NCBI GenBank assembly: GCA_964502175.1
Contig: CAZCVE010000047.1
Span: 1 to 64,000, forward strand
From: JAFLCL01 sp964502175
GTDB taxonomy: Bacteria > Myxococcota_A > Polyangia > Polyangiales > Sandaracinaceae
Length of the DNA: 64,000 nt
Direction: 5' to 3'
Both the position numbers and the translations under genes were made by a program. The notes under the pieces were generated by a model. That model worked only from the letters and a program-made list of their open reading frames with translations, ran no database searches and was not told where the DNA came from. Of this stretch, positions 52,121 through 62,594 are shown piece by piece; the stretch's first letter is position 1, and every line of letters begins with the position of its first letter.

Positions 52121-52177
52121 TTCGTCAGGGCTCGGCTGATCGTCCGTGGCTCGGGTGACGCGCGGCGGATCGTCGGA

Positions 52178-53029
52178 TCAGCCCACGAACGTGAGGGTTC
52201 CGCGCACCTGCTCCTCGCGCACGCGCACCTCGAGCGCGCGGGGCTCGGGGCTCGCGCGGCCCGCCTCGACGTAGGCGATCACGAGGTGCGCGAGGCTCGC
52301 GCAGAGCTTCACGTCCGCCTCGGTCGCGGGCTCGTTGCCCTCGGACGACTGCACGGCGACGTTCGCGACGAGCACCTCGTCTTCGTCCCCGTGCGCGACG
52401 AGCGCGAGCTCGACCGCCGCGATGCGCGGGACCTCCGCGGTGGACGCGTCCTTCGAGAGCGCGGCGTCGCGGAAGCGCGCGTGATCGTCGGCGCTCGCGA
52501 AGACGAGGAAGCCCACGCTGTGGCGATCGGTCAAGTACACGTGCGCGTCCTCGACGCCGAGCGCGGGGATCGACGCGCGGAGCAGCGCGGCCGGCAGCTT
52601 CTCCCACGGCGCGGCCTCGTCGAGCGCGGCGCCGAGCAGCACGAGCTCGTCCTTCCACGCGTCGGGGAGCGCGGCGAACACGTCGGTGCCCACGGCGTTC
52701 GCTACGACAGCGTCGACCATCTCGTCGATCGCGGCCTTGGCGTGACGCTCGATCTCCACGCGCGCGCCTCGCTTGAAGAGGCCGCGCGCGCGCTTCGCGG
52801 TCGGACCGTCCTCCACGCGCACGATCATCGGCGCGGGGTGCGGCGCCTCGTCGTCCTTGCCGTCGATCGCCTCGTCGTAGAGCGCGCGCAGCTGCGCGTC
52901 GCTCGGCGGCTCGTCGTAGAGCTCGTGGGCGATCACGCCCTCGTGCCCGAGGAAGACCACGAGGTGCATCGGGATCCCGTCGTCGTCGGGGAGCGCGCGC
53001 ATGCCGAAGATCCACGTCGAAGCGTTCAT
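52178..53029 (-). CDS. Hypothetical protein with two similar-looking alpha/beta halves
   Basis: 283 residues from ATG 53029. No signal or membrane segment. The first half begins MNASTWIFGMRALPDDDG with FLGHEGVIAHELYDEPPSDAQLRALYDEA and APMIVRVEDGPTAKRAR; the second half has AHVYLTDRHSVGFLVFASADDHARFRDAAL and a final strand-rich segment. The motif FGMRAL near the start and repeated hydrophobic strands suggest a compact cytoplasmic fold, but I recognise no family. It is divergent from the peroxiredoxin gene across about 110 bases that contain a 12-bp tandem repeat. Confidence 0.6.
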   Translation of the reverse strand: MNASTWIFGMRALPDDDGIPMHLVVFLGHEGVIAHELYDEPPSDAQLRALYDEAIDGKDDEAPHPAPMIVRVEDGPTAKRARGLFKRGARVEIERHAKAAIDEMVDAVVANAVGTDVFAALPDAWKDELVLLGAALDEAAPWEKLPAALLRASIPALGVEDAHVYLTDRHSVGFLVFASADDHARFRDAALSKDASTAEVPRIAAVELALVAHGDEDEVLVANVAVQSSEGNEPATEADVKLCASLAHLVIAYVEAGRASPEPRALEVRVREEQVRGTLTFVG

Positions 53030-53069
53030 GCGCCGAGGCCTACTCGCTTTCGACGTCGCGGCCATGCCG

Positions 53070-53102
53070 CATCCATCGCCACATCCATCGCCACATCCAT
53101 CG
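53070..53102. repeat. 12-bp tandem repeat in divergent promoter region
   Basis: CATCCATCGCCA is present twice and a third copy is partial (CATCCATCG). It sits between a hypothetical gene and the peroxiredoxin gene. Length variation here could alter promoter spacing of either gene. Confidence 0.6.
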
Positions 53103-53139
53103 GTTGACGAAACGCTCGCGAGCCCCAAGCCTCTCGCTC

Positions 53140-53691
53140 ATGTCGAACACGCTCGCCCGCTCGCTCGTCGTGATCTCGCTCGGCCTCGCACCCCTCTCCG
53201 GTGCCGCCTCGGGGTGTGGTGGATCGCAGTCTGGTGAAGCCGCCGCGTCGAGCCTCGCGGTCGGCAGCCCGGCGCCCGAGATCATGCTGCAGTCGCAGGA
53301 GGGTCGTGTTCGCACGCTCTCCGAGCACCGCGGCCATCCCGTGCTCGTGTACTTCTATCCGCGCGACGCGACGCCGGGCTGCACGGCCGAGGCGTGCGCG
53401 CTGCGCGACGCGTGGGATCGCCTGCAGGCCACGGGCGCGGTCGTCTACGGCGTCTCGACGGACGACGTCGAGTCACACCGCCGCTTCCACGACGAGCACT
53501 CGCTGCCGTTCGATCTCCTGAGCGACCCCGAAGAGACCGCCGCGCGCGCGTACGGCGTGCCGGTGCGCGCAGGCTTCGCCTCGCGCATGAGCTTCCTCGT
53601 CGACGCGCAGGGCAACGTCGCGCGCGTCTTCCCGGACGTCGACCCGGGCGTGCACGCGGACGAAGTGATCACGGCGATCCAGGCGCTCTGA
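53140..53691 (+). CDS. Lipoprotein-anchored Bcp/AhpC-type peroxiredoxin
   Basis: 183 residues. ATG 53140 gives a signal peptide with lipobox AASGC (Cys26), unlike classical cytoplasmic Bcp. The rest is a thiol peroxidase of the Bcp/PrxQ group: YFYPRDATPGCTAEACALRD has peroxidatic Cys81 and resolving Cys86 five residues later, followed by VYGVSTDDVESHRRFHDEHSLPF and the DPEETAARAYGV region. It reduces peroxides at the outer face of a membrane, using an unknown donor. It converges on the EGF-like lipoprotein gene with 4 bases between stops. Confidence 0.88.
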   Translation: MSNTLARSLVVISLGLAPLSGAASGCGGSQSGEAAASSLAVGSPAPEIMLQSQEGRVRTLSEHRGHPVLVYFYPRDATPGCTAEACALRDAWDRLQATGAVVYGVSTDDVESHRRFHDEHSLPFDLLSDPEETAARAYGVPVRAGFASRMSFLVDAQGNVARVFPDVDPGVHADEVITAIQAL

Positions 53692-53695
53692 TCGT

Positions 53696-54134
53696 TCAGT
53701 CGACCACGCACGTGCGGCCGTCGAAGCGATAGCCGGAAGGACACTCGCAGCGATAGCTGCCGACCTCGTTCCGACACGTCCCCACGCCGCAGATCCCCGG
53801 GCTGGTTGAGCACTCGTCGGTGTCCGTGCACCCCGTCCCACCGCGGCGGCCGTTGCCCATGTAGCCGCTCGGACACGTGCACGTGAACATCGGAGGGCGC
53901 GGGCACGCAGGCGTCGCGATCGCGACGCAGTCGTCGACGCGGGCACCGCGGCATGTCCCAGCCATACAGCGATCGCTCACGGTGCAGCCGTTCGTGTCGT
54001 CGCAACTCGACCCATCGCCGCGCGGCTCGGCGACGCACGACGAAGTTGCGCGCGTCGGCGGCTCCGTGGGCCGCGGGCTCGCATCCGCCGACCCCGACAG
54101 CGAGCGTGACTCCGATGACGAAGCGGGCGCGCAT
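53696..54134 (-). pseudogene. EGF-like lipoprotein with frameshift
   Basis: From ATG 54134 the frame codes a good lipoprotein signal, RARFVIGVTLAVGVGGC. The rest of the gene is in another frame: SSCVAEPRGDGSSCDDTNGC, VSDRCMAGTCRGARV, then an EGF-like Ca-binding domain (DECSTSPGICGVGTCRNEV, CECPSGYRFDG) to the stop at 53696. The two parts join around 54035-54075, so one base has been lost or gained, either a real mutation or a sequencing error in this draft assembly. With the frame restored the protein would have about 145 residues. It follows another lipoprotein gene by 14 bases. Confidence 0.65.
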
Positions 54135-54148
54135 CCGGCGAGGATACG

Positions 54149-54670
54149 TCACTGCACGACGGCGCCGGTCGACTGGCCGCGGCGCTGACGCTGATCGAAG
54201 TCGGCCGCGACCATGCCGAGGCGCGTGCGCACCTCGGCGGGCACGCTCTCGTCGAGCGAGATGAGCCAGCGGCCATCGTCCTCGCGGTGCATCACGACGT
54301 CGAAGCCGGGGCGCGGCGAGACCGTCGCGACGTCGCCCGCCATGCTGGTCTCGAGATCGTCCTTGCCCGCGGCGAGGCCACCGAAGACGAAGCCCGCGAG
54401 GCCTTCGTCGGTGGGCGTGCGCAGATCGCCGAAGCACGAGAGGTACGTCTCGCGATCGCGCAGCTCGAAGCGACCATTGCCCGCCATGCGATCGCGGACC
54501 TCGTCCTGCGAGAGATCTTCGACGCCGTACGCGGAGAAGAGCGTCGAGATCGTGTGCTCGGGCGTCGAGTAGCGAACATCGACCTGCGTCGTCGCGCCGT
54601 CACAGGCCACGAGCGAGAGCGGCGCGATGGTGAGCGCGAGAGCGAGCGAGAGGACACGGAGGGGGCGCAT
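54149..54670 (-). CDS. Small lipoprotein of unknown function
   Basis: 173 residues. ATG 54670 gives a signal peptide MRPLRVLSLALALTIAPLSL with lipobox LVAC. The mature protein (VRYSTPEHTISTLFSAYGV ... DRETYLSCFGDL) resembles the SnoaL/NTF2-like small alpha-beta barrel by pattern (helix with xTLFxAY, then strands ending in a DVVMHREDDGRWLI), though I am not sure. It lies 14 bases upstream of the EGF-like gene on the same strand, and downstream of the MITE-like element. Confidence 0.65.
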   Translation of the reverse strand: MRPLRVLSLALALTIAPLSLVACDGATTQVDVRYSTPEHTISTLFSAYGVEDLSQDEVRDRMAGNGRFELRDRETYLSCFGDLRTPTDEGLAGFVFGGLAAGKDDLETSMAGDVATVSPRPGFDVVMHREDDGRWLISLDESVPAEVRTRLGMVAADFDQRQRRGQSTGAVVQ

Positions 54671-54740
54671 GGAGATCGCGCGTAACCCACCCCTGATCGC
54701 GCGCGCAAGTTTCCCGCGGAGGAAGCCGCGGAAGGAAACC

Positions 54741-54886
54741 GGGACGGTCCTGCTTAATTGCATTCCGCGAAGAAGTCTCTGAAACGTGGGCGATCGGCTC
54801 TCTGACGGGCCCTCCGCGCGGCACTCGACGCTGGTTGCCTTGTCCCACAAGGGAGTTCCGGGAATGCAATGAAGCAGGACCGTCCC
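54741..54886. mobile_element. MITE-like element with 26-bp terminal inverted repeats
   Basis: The left end (54741-54766) begins GGGACGGTCCTGCTTAATTG; the right end (54861-54886) is its reverse complement with one mismatch. The 146-base element has no coding capacity. The terminal wording (AAGCAGGACCGTCCC) is one I recall from REP/RAYT-type elements (IS200-like transposase family) in other bacteria. A second palindrome, CCCCAAAATTTGGGG, abuts the right end. No transposase gene is in the window, so it would be moved in trans. Confidence 0.7.
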
Positions 54887-54926
54887 CAAAATTTGGGGTG
54901 TTTGGAGGGTGATCGCGGTTTCGGCG

Positions 54927-55316
54927 TCAGGCGAGGAGGTGGGCGATCGCCTCGGCCTCGTCGTCGAAGACGTCGGCGCTCATCGTGTCGGTGCGGTTGA
55001 GGCGCTGGATCTGGAGCTTGCCGGCCATCGTGCGCACGAGCGTCGCGCGCTTCGCGAAGGGCGAGAAGAGCGCGCGGCGGCTCGCGGCGATGCCCTGCTC
55101 GAAGGCCTCGTCGTTCCTGCCCGTCACCCGACGCAGGTCGATCAACACCACGTGTCGGGCGCGGTCGATCGTCGCGCTCGAGTCGATGATCCGGCGGAAG
55201 ATCGCGATCGCGTCCGCGAGCTCGCCGAACGGCACCTCGCTCCTCACGAAGCGCACGAGCTTCTTCTCGGCGTCGAGCTCGAGGCGGGCGTGCGGGGACT
55301 CGTGGAGGACCGTCAT
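54927..55316 (-). CDS. Small STAS/SpoIIAA-like protein of unknown function
   Basis: 129 residues, cytoplasmic. The order helix-strand (VLHESPHARLELDAEKKLVRF, then HVVLIDLRRVTGRNDEAFE, then RATLVRTMAGKLQIQRLN) resembles SpoIIAA/STAS-like or DUF folds found beside signalling proteins. No phospho-Ser motif is clear. It is the gene just downstream of the agmatine-deiminase gene, by 25 bases, so may be co-transcribed. Function unknown. Confidence 0.55.
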   Translation of the reverse strand: MTVLHESPHARLELDAEKKLVRFVRSEVPFGELADAIAIFRRIIDSSATIDRARHVVLIDLRRVTGRNDEAFEQGIAASRRALFSPFAKRATLVRTMAGKLQIQRLNRTDTMSADVFDDEAEAIAHLLA

Positions 55317-55341
55317 CGGCCCCGAGCCTACACGCGAGCGC

Positions 55342-56370
55342 TCAGCGCGGTACCTGCTGCGTGATGCAGTGGAACGCGCCGCCGCCTTCGAGGATCGTGC
55401 GCGCGCTCTTGCCGACTACGCGACGGCCTGGGAACAGCGGCGCGAGGGAGGCCACCGCGGCGTCGTCCCACGGCGTGCCGTACGTCGGCACGATCACGGT
55501 CGTGTTCGCGATGTAGAAGTTCACGAAGCTCGCGGGCATCACCACACCATCTTCGTCGAGCACACGACCGGGCGACGGGATGCGGATCACCTCGAGCCTG
55601 CGACCACGCGCGTCGGTCATCGCGGCGAGCTCGCTCGCGATCGTCTCGAGGATCTCGCGGTTCGGATCGGCGTCGCCCGAAGGCGCCATGCACACCACGC
55701 GTCCGGGCGCGACGAAGCGCGCGATCGTGTCGATGTGGCCGTCGGTGTGATCGTTCAGCAAGCCCTCGGTGATCCACAGCACCTTCTCCGCGCCGAGCGC
55801 GCCCGCGACCGCGCGCTCGATCTCCTCGGCAGACATCGACGGATTGCGGTTCGGGTTGAGGAGACACTGCTTGGTCGTGAGGACCGTGCCCTCACCGTCC
55901 GGCTCGACCGCGCCACCCTCGAGCACGAAGCCGTGCGTGAGGCGCGGACGACCCGAGACGCTCGCCACCACGCCAGACAGCTCGCGATCACCGGGCAGAT
56001 CGTACTTGTTTCCCCAGCCGTTGAAGCGGAACGACGCGGCGTGGACCTGAGCCGTGTGACCCTTCACGAAGATCGGCAGCGAGTCGCGGCACCAGATGTC
56101 GCCGTAGAGCGCGCGATGGAAGCGCGCGCCGAACGCCTGCAGCTTCCAGCGCGCGAGCCGCTCGTCGGCCTCGTTGCGACAGAGGATCTCGAGGCGCTCG
56201 CCGCGCGGCAGGCCGTCGTCGTCGGGATCGGCGATCGTCTCGCAGAGCTCTGCGAATTCGGCCTGCGCGTCCATCAAGGCGTCTTCGCCCCAGAGCTCGG
56301 CGTGGCTCGGCCACGCCAGCCACACCGAGTCGTGCGCGTCCCACTCCGCAGGTTGTCGGTGCTCGGTCAT
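55342..56370 (-). CDS. aguA: Agmatine deiminase / peptidylarginine-deiminase family enzyme
   Basis: 342 residues. Family hallmarks are present: AEWDAHDSVWLAWPS at the start, DIWCRDSLPIFV, EGGAVEPDGEGTVL, LNDHTDGHIDTIARFV (catalytic His and Asp), VNFYIANTTVIVPTYGTP, and the nucleophile in GGAFHCITQQVPR (Cys335). The reaction converts agmatine to N-carbamoylputrescine, releasing ammonia, on the route to putrescine. The symbol is given by family, and a different guanidine substrate is possible. Start ATG 56370 matches the family length of 340-370. Confidence 0.9.
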   Translation of the reverse strand: MTEHRQPAEWDAHDSVWLAWPSHAELWGEDALMDAQAEFAELCETIADPDDDGLPRGERLEILCRNEADERLARWKLQAFGARFHRALYGDIWCRDSLPIFVKGHTAQVHAASFRFNGWGNKYDLPGDRELSGVVASVSGRPRLTHGFVLEGGAVEPDGEGTVLTTKQCLLNPNRNPSMSAEEIERAVAGALGAEKVLWITEGLLNDHTDGHIDTIARFVAPGRVVCMAPSGDADPNREILETIASELAAMTDARGRRLEVIRIPSPGRVLDEDGVVMPASFVNFYIANTTVIVPTYGTPWDDAAVASLAPLFPGRRVVGKSARTILEGGGAFHCITQQVPR

Positions 56371-56411
56371 GCGCGTGTTTGTAGCGCATCGATCGCGCGA
56401 CGGAACGACGA

Positions 56412-56437
56412 AGGCCCCGAGCCGTCGCTCGAGGCCT
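56412..56437 (-). terminator. Intrinsic terminator of the kinase gene
   Basis: An 11-bp stem with one mismatch (AGGCCCCGAGC with GCTCGAGGCCT, loop CGTC), 34 bases after the kinase stop. On the minus strand it is followed by TCGTCGTTCCG, a modest T-rich tail. It separates the kinase from the deiminase gene. Confidence 0.65.
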
Positions 56438-56470
56438 CCGTTCCCGATCAGCGCGGTGAGGGTCCGCCCG

Positions 56471-59470
<3,000 letters not shown>

Positions 59471-59622
59471 CGAAGACGTCTCCAAGGCCGATGTTGCACG
59501 GGCTCCGAGGCCCAGATCAACACGATCCTTGGATCCACTGTGTGAAAACTTCGTACGTGGGGGCGATGAGCCGCGGCCTGTGAGCCCCAACTCGCGACCT
59601 CAGTCGACCGGAGCCCGTGGGA

Positions 59623-60492
59623 TCACGCCAGACGCTTGCGGGCTTTCCAGCTCGTCCCCGCGTCGAGGCCTTGCTGCTCGAGGCCGGGCACGATCGCGTG
59701 CTCCATCGTCCCGTAGAAGACCTCGCGCGCGAGGGCGAAGTCGTCGGCGCCGAGGGACTTCGCTTCGTCCGAGAGCTCGGCGAACGGCGGCTCGGGCGCG
59801 AGCTCTTCTTCGATCACCGCGAACGCGTGCACGAGGAAGCGCTCGATCGAGGCGCGCTCGGTGTCGTGCGACGCGAGCCACTCGCGCTCGGACGCGAGGT
59901 AGTGGAAGCCGAACTGTCCGTGCAGCACCTCGTCGGCGAGGAGGCGTCGCATCGCGTCGCGCAGGAACGGATCGGTCGTGCGATCGAGCGTCGCGACGAA
60001 GCGCGCGCACGCGACCATCTCGCTCATGCACGTCGTGTAGATGACGTTGCGGAGCGCGCGCTCCTTCGGGGTGGCGTTGCCGTGGCGCGCGAGCGGCGCG
60101 ACCTCGAGATCCACCTCGACGCTGGCCGTGCCGCTGCCGGGCGCGCCGCCGCTCGGATCGAGCGCCTCGATCACGGCGGCGCACGTGCCCGTGTGGCGGA
60201 GCTCGTCGCTCGCCATGCGCAGCATGACGATCTTCGCGTCGAGGCTCGCGTTCGCTTCGTAGAGCTGCTGCGCGAGCTGCGAGAAGACCATCGAGGAGCG
60301 ATGCTCGAAGGCCATGCGGTAGCGCCACTGCTGCGCGACGGTGCGCACGGCCTCGGGCGAGTAGCGGCTCGCGTCGAACACGTGCTGGCTCGGCGCGATG
60401 CGATCGAGCGCGCGATCGTAGGCGCGCGACTCGTCCGCGAGCGGGGTGCTCGAGGGTGTGGCCGTCAACGTGGCCGGGAGCCGATTCGTCAT
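59623..60492 (-). CDS. Ferritin-like diiron-fold protein
   Basis: 289 residues. A four-helix ferritin-like fold is suggested by two ExxH motifs, DELRHTG (97-100) and DEVLHGQFG (near 185), and by acidic residues in the paired helices (LYEANASLDAKIV, CMSEMVACARF). This set can bind two irons, as in ribonucleotide-reductase-like oxidases. A different family cannot be excluded. It lies 45 bases downstream of two small lipoprotein genes and a Rieske oxygenase on the same strand, so a joint pathway is possible. ATG 60492. Confidence 0.7.
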   Translation of the reverse strand: MTNRLPATLTATPSSTPLADESRAYDRALDRIAPSQHVFDASRYSPEAVRTVAQQWRYRMAFEHRSSMVFSQLAQQLYEANASLDAKIVMLRMASDELRHTGTCAAVIEALDPSGGAPGSGTASVEVDLEVAPLARHGNATPKERALRNVIYTTCMSEMVACARFVATLDRTTDPFLRDAMRRLLADEVLHGQFGFHYLASEREWLASHDTERASIERFLVHAFAVIEEELAPEPPFAELSDEAKSLGADDFALAREVFYGTMEHAIVPGLEQQGLDAGTSWKARKRLA

Positions 60493-60537
60493 CGGATCGG
60501 GAGCTTCACATGGCCTGCCGAGGTCGGGGGGCCGCCT

Positions 60538-60981
60538 TCACACGGCGAGGTCGGGGGGAGACAGCGGGCCGATCGCCGCACAGCAGGCGAAGCCGCCGGG
60601 CGTGCTCTCGCAGGCAGGAAGCCCCGCGTCGGTGCCCGCGTCGAACGGCGCGAAGCCCGAGCACATGCACGTGGTGCAGACGTCGAACGCGTCGGGCTCG
60701 ACGGGGCCGCCGTCGTTGGGCGCCACGTAGGCGTCGTCGGCGCTCGCGACGTACGCATCGACGCCAGGCGGCACGTAGGCGTCGTCGCTCGTCACGCTCG
60801 GCGCGTCGGCCCCGGTGTCGGGCGGACCTTCCGTGTCGGCGGAGAAGAAGGCGTCGGGGGTCGGCGGTGTGAACGCGTCGTCGGGCGTGTTCGTGGCACT
60901 GCCGCAGCCGACGAGCGACGCCCCACCGACGAGGGCGAGCGAGCGCGCGAACCGGAGGTAGTGGGGGATCGTCATCGTCAC
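60538..60981 (-). CDS. Small Cys-rich lipoprotein, copy B
   Basis: 147 residues. Signal peptide HYLRFARSLALVGGASLVGC with the lipobox Cys near 26, then Asp/Ala linker units (DDAYVPPG, DDAYVAPN), a small Cys pair region (CTTCMC), and the C-terminus CCAAIGPLSPPDLAV, which is identical to that of copy A upstream. GTG 60981 overlaps copy A's stop (GTGA), and an ATG at 60975 is also possible. The conserved tail in two tandem copies suggests it is the working part. Function unknown. Confidence 0.65.
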   Translation of the reverse strand: MTMTIPHYLRFARSLALVGGASLVGCGSATNTPDDAFTPPTPDAFFSADTEGPPDTGADAPSVTSDDAYVPPGVDAYVASADDAYVAPNDGGPVEPDAFDVCTTCMCSGFAPFDAGTDAGLPACESTPGGFACCAAIGPLSPPDLAV

Positions 60982-61376
60982 ACCGCGAGGTCAGGGGGAG
61001 AGAGTGGGCCGATCGCCGCGCAGCAGATCTCGGAGCCGGGGACCGTGTTGCAGTCGGGCGGGCCCGCGTCGTCGCCACCGCCGCCGCCACCCGGGCCGAT
61101 GCAGATGCACGCGGCGCACATGTCGTAGGCGTCGTTCGGGACGGTGCCCGTGTCGTCGGCCATGACGATCGGCGAGTCGGTCGCGACGAAGGCGTCGTCG
61201 CTGGGGCTCACGAACGCGTCGTCGCTCGACACGAACGCGTCGGGGCTCGGAGGCGTGAACGCGTCGGCGGGCGTGTTCGTCGTGCCGCAGCCGACCACGA
61301 GCGAGCCACCGACGAGGGCCCCATGGACGAGGGCGAGCGAGCGGGCGAAGCGGAGGTAATGCGGCGTCTGGGTCAC
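60978..61376 (-). CDS. Small Cys-rich lipoprotein, copy A
   Basis: 132 residues from GTG 61376. Same plan as copy B: signal peptide HYLRFARSLALVHGAL and lipobox VVGC, then DDAF-type linker units, a CAACIC pair region and CCAAIGPLSPPDLAV at the end. The near-identical ends and different middle show an old tandem duplication followed by divergence of the linker. Its stop overlaps the start of copy B, so the two are coupled. It follows the Rieske gene by 70 bases. Confidence 0.65.
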   Translation of the reverse strand: MTQTPHYLRFARSLALVHGALVGGSLVVGCGTTNTPADAFTPPSPDAFVSSDDAFVSPSDDAFVATDSPIVMADDTGTVPNDAYDMCAACICIGPGGGGGGDDAGPPDCNTVPGSEICCAAIGPLSPPDLAV

Positions 61377-61446
61377 GGGGATCTCGCAGGTCAGAAGGGA
61401 AGGAAAGTGGACCTGCCGAGATCGTGCCCGGACGAGGACGGGTCCG

Positions 61447-62502
61447 TCACTCTTTCGGATCGCTCCACCCGCGCTGTGGCTGGACCGCGGGGGTCTGCGC
61501 CGGAGCGGGCTGCGTCCTCTGCTTCTGCGTTCGCAGCTGGTGGGTGCGCTCGCAGTAGTCGGCGTCGTCGATCCAGAGCTTGCGCGCGCGCGCCTCGACC
61601 ATCGGGCGCAGCACGCGCCCGAACGAGGGCAGCCACGAGATCACGGCGCCTCGCTCGCTGGTCGCCAGGGTGGCCTCGACGATCGCCGTGCGGCCCTCGC
61701 CGATGGGGGTCGCGTGCGTCTCGACGATCGAGCCCACGCCTTCACCTGCGACGATCGTCATCACGATCGTGCGGGGATCGGGGGAGTCGAAGCGAGCGTC
61801 GACCTCCATGCCGACGAGCGGCGCGATGCGATAGACGACGCGCGCGGTGATGTGATCGGGGCCGCGATCCACGACGCGCAGGTTCGAGAAGCTGTGCGGG
61901 TGGAAGTGCGCGCCGTGCCACGGATCGAGGCGGTTCGCGATCACGTCGCGCGGCTCGCAGCGCGCTTCCATCCGGATCACGGCGTCGAGGAAGCGCGCGG
62001 GGCGCGTCGGCACCACGGGGCGATCGGTCAGCGGATCGTGCGCCGTGGCGAGCTCGGGCACGCGCACCCAGCTGAGCACTCCGTCGTCGAAGGTCGACAG
62101 AGGTCGGAACGTGCCCTTCGCCGCGTCGCCCGAGAACGGCAGCGCGTGCCACGGACACACGATGCGACCCTCACGATCGACCGAGCCCTTGCTGAGCTCC
62201 GCGCCCATGTGCGGGCAGTGATCGGGACCGACGCGCGTGCCCTCGTGGCCAGGCTTCTTGCACCACCACGCGACGAGCTCGCGGCCCTGGACGACGTACT
62301 TGCGCGGCCCCTTCTGGATCGTGCGCGTCGCGTCGAGCACGACCCAACCGCCCGACGGCCGTGCGAGCGCGCGCGTCAGGGCCTCGGAGATCTCGCGCGG
62401 ATCGCACTGCTGCCAGTCCGGCACGGCGGGGCCGGTGGGCTCGGCGGGGGCAGAGGGTCCGCTCGCGGGAGAACGGCCGAGGAGGATGAGACGCTCGCGC
62501 AT
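61447..62502 (-). CDS. Rieske 2Fe-2S oxygenase-like protein
   Basis: 351 residues. The Rieske cluster site is complete: CPHMGAELSKG (Cys96, His98) and CPWHALPFSG (Cys116, His119). A mononuclear iron site is suggested by NRLDPWHGAHFHPHSF (Asp193, His196, His199 and more His), as in ring-hydroxylating and related oxygenases, with a C-terminal basic and Gln-rich tail. I do not know the substrate. ATG 62502 gives the natural N-terminus. It is the first gene of a Rieske, lipoprotein, lipoprotein, ferritin-like run on this strand and is divergent from a kinase-like gene. Confidence 0.8.
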   Translation of the reverse strand: MRERLILLGRSPASGPSAPAEPTGPAVPDWQQCDPREISEALTRALARPSGGWVVLDATRTIQKGPRKYVVQGRELVAWWCKKPGHEGTRVGPDHCPHMGAELSKGSVDREGRIVCPWHALPFSGDAAKGTFRPLSTFDDGVLSWVRVPELATAHDPLTDRPVVPTRPARFLDAVIRMEARCEPRDVIANRLDPWHGAHFHPHSFSNLRVVDRGPDHITARVVYRIAPLVGMEVDARFDSPDPRTIVMTIVAGEGVGSIVETHATPIGEGRTAIVEATLATSERGAVISWLPSFGRVLRPMVEARARKLWIDDADYCERTHQLRTQKQRTQPAPAQTPAVQPQRGWSDPKE

Positions 62503-62594
62503 CGCTGCGGGTTCTAGCCATGAACCGGCCGCTCGGCATGCCGATGCGACGAACATCCCTTTCTCGGGGACGAAGCCCTAAGCTCGACGTCTTC

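Noticed and set aside
53070..53102. CRISPR-like array
   Set aside because: The units are 12 bases and directly joined, with no spacers and no cas genes anywhere in the window.
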